Assembly: GCA_964423925.1 (NCBI GenBank)
Contig: CAYRGQ010000014.1
Coordinates: forward strand, 1 to 64,000
DNA from: CAYRGQ01 sp964423925
Lineage (GTDB): Bacteria; Bacteroidota; Bacteroidia; Sphingobacteriales; Sphingobacteriaceae
Length of the DNA: 64,000 bases
Direction of reading: 5' to 3'
Under the pieces are notes generated by a model that was not told the origin of the DNA, made no database searches, and saw nothing but the letters and a program-made list of their open reading frames with translations. Shown one piece after another: positions 26,150-34,500 of this stretch (positions within the stretch are counted from its first letter, which is position 1; each line of letters starts with the position of its first letter). A program made the position numbers and the translations under genes.

Positions 26150-29100
26150 ATGGAAATCTCCTTAACGACCCCACGCCTAATTTCAGTTGATTTTGATCCA
26201 TTTGCGCAAGGTGTAATTGAGAAAACCGTTCGTCTCACCGAATCGCAAACGGAAATCTGGACATCTTGCCTTATCGGTGGCATGGAGGCCAACTGCGCCT
26301 ATAATGAATCCATCTCCTTGGTACTTCAGGGCGCTTTCTCACTAGACGCCATGTCTCGGGCACTGGAAGATGTTGTGACGCGGCACGAAGCGCTGCGGTC
26401 TACCATCAGCGCGGACGGTGAAAATATGTGTATCCATGCCGACGCGAACTTCCTCCTTCATATCGATGATCTATCTAAATACGAGGAATCAGCACAAAAT
26501 ACTTGGCTCGACAGATATGCAACAGACGACGCCGAAAAGCCGTTTAATTTGAAGGATGGCCCCCTTTTTAGAGCTGCTATATTTAAGTTGGACGAGTATA
26601 AGCACCACGTACGGTTAACCGCGCATCATATAGTCTGCGATGGGTGGTCGTTTGGCATCATTCTCGAAGACCTCGCAGCACTTTATTCAGCTCATGCACA
26701 ATCCATTAAACCCAATATGGAAGCCCCTACTGGCTTCGCGGACTATGTCAACTACCTAACGGAATTCGGCGCGAGCGACGAATACAAACAGACCGAGAAC
26801 TATTGGGTCGGCCAATACACGAAACCGTACTCCACTATCGAAATACCGATTGATTTCCCACGGCCGCCGCAGCGCACCTACCAGAGCGACCGTGTCGATT
26901 TTTTGCTCGACAAAACGTTGGTAGAAAGCCTCTCTTCGATGGGAAAAGCGCATAATGCGAGTTTGGTGACCGTCCTGCTGACGGCTTTTGAAGCCTACAT
27001 GCATCGCCTGTCGGCGCAAGAGGACATCGTCATCGGCCTTGCGGCATCTGGACAACTCGCATCGGGACACCCTAACCTGGTTGGTCATTGCGTACACCTG
27101 TTGCCGATAAGAAGCACACCGTCGGGAAACGTCCCGTATGCCGACTATCTCCGGCGCAGAGCGGGAGAAATCATGGATGCCTACGACCATCAACAGCTGA
27201 CACTGGGGAAACTACTGCAAAAAATACAGGTAGACCGCGACAGTTCACAAATCCCTTTGACACCTTTTGTCTTTAATGTCGACATAAGCATGGGCGAACA
27301 GCTGTCATTCCACGGTTTGACGCACGAACTCATTTTCAACCCACGGCGATATGAAAACTTCGAAATCTTCTTGAACGTCACGCGCGCACACGGTTCACTC
27401 GTTTTGGAATGGTCGTACAATACGCAATTGTTTAAACGCAGCAGCATCGAGCGGATGACACGCGAGTTTGAGGCCTTATTGTATAGCATTGCCGATTCCC
27501 CCGCGCAGCGACTCGCTTCGCTGAATATCCTCACTTCCCAAACGCGGACGCAACTCGAAAAGTGGAACGAAACGCACATAGATTTTGGTGACGAGCAAAG
27601 TTTCGTGGAACTGTTTGAGCGAACTGCAAAACAACACCCTGACCGGATCGCGGTAACGTTTGGTAGTCGACAACTCACATACACCGAGCTCGACACACGG
27701 AGCAACCAGTTTGCACACGCGTTAATTCAGGAAGGAGTCTGCAAAGGAGACAAAATCGGAATAGTTTTAAAACGCTCGGAGAACCTGATCGTAGCGCTGC
27801 TGGCCGTAATGAAAGCCGGAGCAATTTACCTTCCATTCGACCCTAGTCATCCGATAGCCCGCGTGTCGTCCATTCTTGACGAAGTGGAGGCCACTTACTT
27901 ATTGACATCCCACGACTATCCCGGCATACACACGAAAAAAGTTCGCGAATGCTATGTAGAAGACCTCCTTACTAACCATTCGCAATTGAGTATGGAAAAA
28001 CCTTCCGTAACCATCAGCCGGGGCGATTTGATTTATATCCTTCACACCTCGGGATCGACCGGAAAACCCAAAGGTGCGCAAATTACGCATGGCAACATCG
28101 TCAACTTTCTGAGGAGCATGGCAGTAAGCCCTGGTATAGAAGATTCGGACAAAGTGCTTGCTATCACACCCATTTCGTTCGATATGGCCGTGGTACTCTA
28201 CCTGCCACTCATGTTGGGAGGTGAACTCGTTTTGGCAGACGAAGAGACTTCAAAGGACGGTCGCCTACTTTTTGAGCTGATCATCGAAAAACGCATCAGC
28301 TGGATGATAGCCACACCCTCTACGTGGGAAATGATTCTGTCGATTGGGTGGGATAAGCCACTCAATTTGTTGGCCATCAGCGCCGGCGAAGCATTGAGTC
28401 CGAAACTCGCCCAACAGCTCTTACAACGGTGTAGTTCCCTATGGAACGGCTATGGACCTACGGAGACGACGGTAATGGTACTGATGAAAAAAATCGTATC
28501 GCACGAGCTATCGATAACATTGGGAAAACCCCTCCCAAATACGCAAATTTATATTCTAGACCAATACGGCAATCAAGTCCCTCCGGGACACCCCGGAGAA
28601 ATATATATTGCCGGCTCAAACGTGGGTGCCGGATATTACAACCAGCCCGAACTCACGCGCTACCATTTTATTAGCAACCCCTTCTCGGCCGACCCAAACA
28701 CCCTTATGTATCGTACGGGAGATCTCGGTATGTTTGATGAAGACGGTGACATCCAATACCTTGGCCGGATAGACAACCAAGTAAAAATCCGCGGACACCG
28801 AATCGAACTGGGTGAAATTGAGCATGCACTTATCAATCAATCGGGTGTTAAAGACGCTGTCGTTATGGCCGTCGAAGATCATAAAGGTGACAAAACCCTT
28901 GTTGCTTATCTCGTGCCAGATGCAGAGGACGCCACAGGTTGGAAAGACCGATGGGAAGATCTGTACGAGTTGGGTATAAAAAGTGAAGAAGACAAACCCT
29001 TAGAAGAACAGAACCTAGACATTGCTATTATTTCACAGTACTACAACAGCGGTGAAATCGAAGAGCAAGGAGCCGAATGGACGAATGAGGGACTAAAGCG

Positions 29101-31405
29101 CATCAAGGCCCTAAAGGCAAAGAAAATCATCGAATTAGGAACTGGAGGAGGGCACCTTCTCTTAGCGATGGGTGCCGAGGTGGAAGAATATGTGGCTACT
29201 GACTACTCGGAGGTGGCGATAAGCAAGTTGAACGAAAAATTGGCTCTCCATCCTGAGAAATGGCAGCATGTTAAAGCCTATACGGCACTGGCAGATGATT
29301 TTTCCGGTATCGCTCCGAACGCCTACGACCTCGTTTTTTTACATGGCGTCGCCCAGTATTTCCCGAGCCTGCGATACTTACAAAAAGTAATTGAAAACGC
29401 CACATACGCGTTGAAAGATGGGGGTTGTATCTACATCGGAGATATGCAAACCGAAGGTGCTATATCGATGCATTTCTATCTCGACCAGCTCGATATAACC
29501 AACGACAATACTACCGTAGAAGAGTTTCGGCAGATTACGGAATTACGCATCAAGAAAGAAGAAGAACTAAGCGTTGATCCCGGATTTTTCTACCAATTAC
29601 CCTCCGTTATCCCGGCCATATCGAGCGTAGATGTTCAAATTCGTGGTGGTAACTACCTTAATGAAGGAACCAAATGCCATTACGATATTTGGCTTTATGT
29701 GGGTAGTTCTGCACCAAAGACAGCTCCTAATGCTGTCGAGTTATACTGGAGTTCAACAAGTTCCATACAATGGATACATTCAGAATTACAACGTCACGGC
29801 AGACAAGTTGTCTCCGTCAAGGACATCCCCAATAGGCGGTTGAGTCGTGATTTCGAGTTACTACAGCTAATTAACCAAGCGAATAGGGATGTAACTATTG
29901 GCGAACTAAAACAACGGATGCAATCGGTTGGGCCTTCGGGTATCAACCCCTCCGATTTATGGACATTGGGTCAACAAGCCGGCTATACGACCCACGTCCG
30001 CTGGGCGACCGATGGATCGGACGGAAATATCGAAGCCGTATTCATTCCCTTTGATTTGAACGCTCTTCCCGAACCGCCCTCAAGTGAACTAAGGTCGACC
30101 GCCGCAAGCAATAGGCACGACGAGGATATCCGACAATTGGAACTCCCCGAGCACCAATTGAAAAAATGGAAAAAGGCCGTGCAAGCCAAGTTGCCGGAAT
30201 ATATGGTCCCGACAAGATATATTGCTCTGAATAGGTTTCCTCTTTCAGTCAACGGAAAAATCGATAGGAAAAGGCTTCCTCAACCAGCAACTATCACCGA
30301 AACTCCCGGTTCTGAGACGCATAAAACCCCGTCGACTGCAACCGAAAAAATAATCCACAACATCTGGTCAAGATTTTTGGAGATTGACGAGATTAGCGTA
30401 ACACAAAATTTCTTCGAACTAGGTGGTCATTCACTCATTGCTGTTAAAATCATGCTCGAAATCGAAAAAACCACGGGGTCTCGGCTTCCGATTTCGTCGC
30501 TGTTTGAGCATTCCACGATTGAAAAATTAGCGCGGGTGATCGATAATAATGCTGAGCCCATGTCGTGGGACTGCGTGATCCCGATCCGAACAGCGGGCAG
30601 CAAACCACCCTTGTACATCATCCACGGGGCATTACTGGATATATTATATGTTAGAAACCTTCTTCCTCATTTAGACCCCGACCAACCACTGTACGGTATC
30701 CAAGGGATGGGCCTAAGTGGAAAAAGTAAACCGGCCAAGCGGGTCGAGGATATTGCCGCACACTACTCGTCAGAGGTACTCTCCTACACACCCCGAGGCC
30801 CCATTGCATTGGCTGGCTATTCCTCAGGTGGTATTATTGCATTCGAAATGGCCAAACAATTAACAAATCAAGGACTCGACGTATGCTTCGTTGGTTTGCT
30901 TGACACCTACACCCCGACACCACGTTATGGGCTCAGATCGAATATCGATTTCTGGACCATACTTTTAAAGGAAGCAGGCATTCAATACGGAAAAATGCGG
31001 ACCTTTTTGTTCGTTCTTTATTCAGCCCTTGCTAAAGTGTCTACTAGAATAGCCCACTATCTAAGTAAAAAGAAAACGCTGAATGCGTTTATGTCTGATT
31101 ACCAAAAATTCGAAGCACAAGTAATACATTTCGTGGCCCACAAAAATTACCAGCTTGCTCCATTTAAAGTCGAAACTTTTCTATTCAAAAGCATAGACGA
31201 GAAAAAATACGGAGACACGAATGGATGGCCCGCATACGTCTCGAACGAACTCCTACGGACCATCCACATTTCCGGATCTCACGTGAACATGTTCAAACCT
31301 AGTCAGGTAGAGGGCACAGCTAAAGCCCTCCAAAAGGCGCTAGGGGTAGCCAGCGAGCTGCACCGAACAAAAGCAAACAGCCTTAAAGCAAGCCATTCAC
31401 TATAA
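26150..31405 (+). CDS. NRPS module: C-A(methyltransferase)-PCP-TE
   Basis: A 1751-residue synthetase that starts 18 bases after gene 1. Domains: condensation (residues about 25-450, active site HHIVCDG with H160), adenylation (about 485-1370; YILHTSGSTGKPKG near 630), a methyltransferase inserted between the A8 and A9 cores (about 925-1215; SAM loop ELGTGGGH near 993; a degenerate NEGTKCHYDIWL in the place of the usual N-methylation signature), PCP (Ser 1428 in GGHSLIA) and a thioesterase (Ser 1558 in GYSSGG, His 1711). The condensation domain should accept the beta-amino acyl chain from gene 1. By alignment the A-domain code reads roughly D-M-V-I-I-A-G-V-M, which I cannot match to a known substrate. 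The product is likely an N-methylated amino acid joined to the gene 1 unit and then released. Confidence 0.92.
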   Translation: MEISLTTPRLISVDFDPFAQGVIEKTVRLTESQTEIWTSCLIGGMEANCAYNESISLVLQGAFSLDAMSRALEDVVTRHEALRSTISADGENMCIHADANFLLHIDDLSKYEESAQNTWLDRYATDDAEKPFNLKDGPLFRAAIFKLDEYKHHVRLTAHHIVCDGWSFGIILEDLAALYSAHAQSIKPNMEAPTGFADYVNYLTEFGASDEYKQTENYWVGQYTKPYSTIEIPIDFPRPPQRTYQSDRVDFLLDKTLVESLSSMGKAHNASLVTVLLTAFEAYMHRLSAQEDIVIGLAASGQLASGHPNLVGHCVHLLPIRSTPSGNVPYADYLRRRAGEIMDAYDHQQLTLGKLLQKIQVDRDSSQIPLTPFVFNVDISMGEQLSFHGLTHELIFNPRRYENFEIFLNVTRAHGSLVLEWSYNTQLFKRSSIERMTREFEALLYSIADSPAQRLASLNILTSQTRTQLEKWNETHIDFGDEQSFVELFERTAKQHPDRIAVTFGSRQLTYTELDTRSNQFAHALIQEGVCKGDKIGIVLKRSENLIVALLAVMKAGAIYLPFDPSHPIARVSSILDEVEATYLLTSHDYPGIHTKKVRECYVEDLLTNHSQLSMEKPSVTISRGDLIYILHTSGSTGKPKGAQITHGNIVNFLRSMAVSPGIEDSDKVLAITPISFDMAVVLYLPLMLGGELVLADEETSKDGRLLFELIIEKRISWMIATPSTWEMILSIGWDKPLNLLAISAGEALSPKLAQQLLQRCSSLWNGYGPTETTVMVLMKKIVSHELSITLGKPLPNTQIYILDQYGNQVPPGHPGEIYIAGSNVGAGYYNQPELTRYHFISNPFSADPNTLMYRTGDLGMFDEDGDIQYLGRIDNQVKIRGHRIELGEIEHALINQSGVKDAVVMAVEDHKGDKTLVAYLVPDAEDATGWKDRWEDLYELGIKSEEDKPLEEQNLDIAIISQYYNSGEIEEQGAEWTNEGLKRIKALKAKKIIELGTGGGHLLLAMGAEVEEYVATDYSEVAISKLNEKLALHPEKWQHVKAYTALADDFSGIAPNAYDLVFLHGVAQYFPSLRYLQKVIENATYALKDGGCIYIGDMQTEGAISMHFYLDQLDITNDNTTVEEFRQITELRIKKEEELSVDPGFFYQLPSVIPAISSVDVQIRGGNYLNEGTKCHYDIWLYVGSSAPKTAPNAVELYWSSTSSIQWIHSELQRHGRQVVSVKDIPNRRLSRDFELLQLINQANRDVTIGELKQRMQSVGPSGINPSDLWTLGQQAGYTTHVRWATDGSDGNIEAVFIPFDLNALPEPPSSELRSTAASNRHDEDIRQLELPEHQLKKWKKAVQAKLPEYMVPTRYIALNRFPLSVNGKIDRKRLPQPATITETPGSETHKTPSTATEKIIHNIWSRFLEIDEISVTQNFFELGGHSLIAVKIMLEIEKTTGSRLPISSLFEHSTIEKLARVIDNNAEPMSWDCVIPIRTAGSKPPLYIIHGALLDILYVRNLLPHLDPDQPLYGIQGMGLSGKSKPAKRVEDIAAHYSSEVLSYTPRGPIALAGYSSGGIIAFEMAKQLTNQGLDVCFVGLLDTYTPTPRYGLRSNIDFWTILLKEAGIQYGKMRTFLFVLYSALAKVSTRIAHYLSKKKTLNAFMSDYQKFEAQVIHFVAHKNYQLAPFKVETFLFKSIDEKKYGDTNGWPAYVSNELLRTIHISGSHVNMFKPSQVEGTAKALQKALGVASELHRTKANSLKASHSL

Positions 31406-31513
31406 AATGAAGCCGGGAATTAATGTAGTTAATAAACAAATGAATAACCTCCTTGACAGTTTAACTTAGCTTTCATTCAACCAATAAGCTATAAGACAAA
31501 AATTAAGAAAGTA

Positions 31514-34500
31514 ATGGGGACAATGATTGAACAGAGAAGGGATGAACGAGCTCCCTCCGAGGGTTGTCACACCGGCCCATCGGATCCCACGGTATTGGAT
31601 CTCATAAATACAGTATTAGTTACCTTCCCTCAGTCTATCGCCGTAACAGACGGAACTTACGCTTTTACCTATGAGCAGCTCGACATAGCGTCAAATAATA
31701 TAGCTTACGCTCTTATTGAAAAAGGCCTAACAAAAGGTGAGTATGTTGCCCTCTTTCTTGACAAGTCGATCAACACGATTGCAGCGATTCTGGGTGTCTT
31801 AAAGGCTGGTGGCGTTTATGTGCCTGTAGACGTCAAATATCCAGAGAATCGGGTCAAATACATGCTTTCAGACACCCGGGCCCGATATTTAATCACCCAG
31901 AACGACCTCTATACGAAAGCACTAAGCTTGAGAAATGAGATAAACGACGTGCTTATTGTCGAGAATCTCATCAAAACACACGCGACCCAAAAAATACCGC
32001 TCAAACCCGAACCCCATGATCTGGCATATGTGATCTATACGTCGGGTAGCACCGGCACACCTAAAGGTGTTTTGATCCAGCACCTTGCACTATCGCGTTA
32101 TATACTAAAGCAGTCGGCTTTTCTTGGGATTATCCCAGAAGATCGTATCCTTCAGTTTTCAAATTATAGTTTCGATGCGTCTGTTGAGCAGATTTTTCTT
32201 GCGCTCTGCAATGGAGCAACACTCGTCATTCCCGTACAGGACGTTTTGATGGATAGCGATGCATTTGTCGCATTCATCAATACGCAGGCTGTCACCCACA
32301 TCCACGCCACCCCTGCTTTTTTAGAATTTATCCCGGTTCAACGTTACCCCACCCTTAAACGAATTATCTCGGCTGGAGAGCGATGCAACCCCAAATTAGC
32401 GCAGGCGTGGAGCGCGCATGTCGATTTCATCAATAAATATGGCCCTACAGAGTCAACCATTTCCACACACGAATATCGATACCCTCATTCTGGAGACCTA
32501 GTGACACAAGTTCCGATCGGGCGTCCATTGCCCGGCATTGTCCAACGTATACTGACCCCTGAAGGCAAGTCGGTCAAAATTGGCGAAATTGGAGAATTGT
32601 ACCTCGGCGGAGATCAGTTAAGTCCCGGATATCTGAATCTGCCAGAAACAACCGCCCACCAATTCGTCGACATGGAGGGAGAACGCTTTTATCGGACGGG
32701 CGACCTGGTAAAGCTACATAGCGATGGCCTGCTCGAATATATGGGTAGAGCCGACGAACAGCTAAAAATTCGGGGGTACAGAGTCGAACCGGGAGAAATT
32801 GAGTATCATCTGGGCCGTCTCGATGGGGTTAAAAGAGGCTTGGTCGCGGTAAAAGAGGACAACGCAGGAATTCAAATTTTAGTGGCCTACGTTTTACAGG
32901 ACGAGTCTACCGAAAAGTCAAACACTCTTTCTAAGGAAGTGATCACAAAATGGCGATCTGAGCTAGCGAGCAGCCTTCCTCCCCATATGGTGCCTAACGC
33001 GTGGATAAAACTACACCAGATACCGCTCACGCCCAATAAGAAAGTAGATCGCAATGCGCTTCCTCACCCGGTCGCATCAGAAATGGCGAGTATTAAAAGT
33101 GCTGCCTATTCACCAACACAGTTGTTGGTAGCGGAGACTTGGGCACAAGTACTTGGCGTGCCGAACGTCGCCTTACATGACAACTTCTTCGAACTCGGAG
33201 GACACTCGCTCTTAGCCATGAAGGCGTTGACGATTATTCGACGCATCAGCCATAAAAAAGCGCCCTTGTCGATGTTACTAAACAACCCGATTCTTGAGGA
33301 CTTTGCCAAGGCTATCGACCAAAGTGCTGACGCAAGCATGGAGGCTTCGGTATACCCTCCGGATTCGGCTTCGAAAATCCAACATGGAAATACTGCGGAT
33401 TATCGAATTCCGATGATTGCACCTCAAAAAGAGATTTGGCTATCGTGCCAGTTGGGTGATTCAGCGGCAAATTTAGCCTACAACGTGTCAGTAACGTTAG
33501 CTCTACGTGGTAATCTAGATATTAGCGCACTAAGCAAAGCCATCCAAAGCCTCGTATTACGCCACGAGGCGTTGCGTGCTTCGGTCGAAGACCAGAGTGA
33601 GTCGTTAGTCATATCGCCCGCAAGTGATGTGTCCTTGCAAGTGGTTTCATTTATTTCTGAAAGTTCCGATTCACAAAAATTGCAGCGATATGAGGCCTTT
33701 CTAAATGCACAAATGCGCACGGAATTTGATCTCAATAGTCCGCCCCTATTTAAGGCTTTCCTTCACAAATTTAGTGAAGAAGACCATCGCCTCACCATCA
33801 TCACCCACCACATCATATGCGATGGCATCGCAATGCGGGTTTTGGTTCGTGATTTAGCAACGTTATATAATGCCCATGCCTATACCGTTCAACCAGCACT
33901 CGAGCCTGCACCGCAACTGTCGGAATTTGCACGTGAGCATATGGATTTTGAACGGTCTGACGCCTATCAATCGACGCTGCAATTTTGGTATGACCAACAT
34001 CGGGACTACGACACCGCCCTAGACTTGCCCATTGATTTTCCTCGGCCACCGGTGCGGACCTATGAATGCCTATCGATGAAACAACGCTTGGCTACCGGTA
34101 CGCTGTCTCAATTGCAAAAATTAGCTTCCGGCGCAGGGATGAGTGTGGCTGCAGCCTTAACCGCCATCATGGAGGTCTTTTTATACCATCGAACCGGGCA
34201 ACGTGATATTACTTTGGGTCTAACCACTGCCGGCCAATATGTATCTGGCTATGACGATCTCGTAGGGCATTGCGTAAATCTTCTGCCGCTTCGTACTCAC
34301 GTGAACCCCGAGCTGACGTTCTCGCAATACCTATCTGAACGCAGAGATGGCATTTATGCGGCTTACGAAAACCAGCAACTGACGTTCAGTGAATTGCTTC
34401 GCCATTTAAAAATCCAACGTGATCGGGCACAAATTCCGCTGGTACCATTCGTTATGACGATACAGGCTGACAGTGGCCCATCTTCGACATTCGACGGTCT

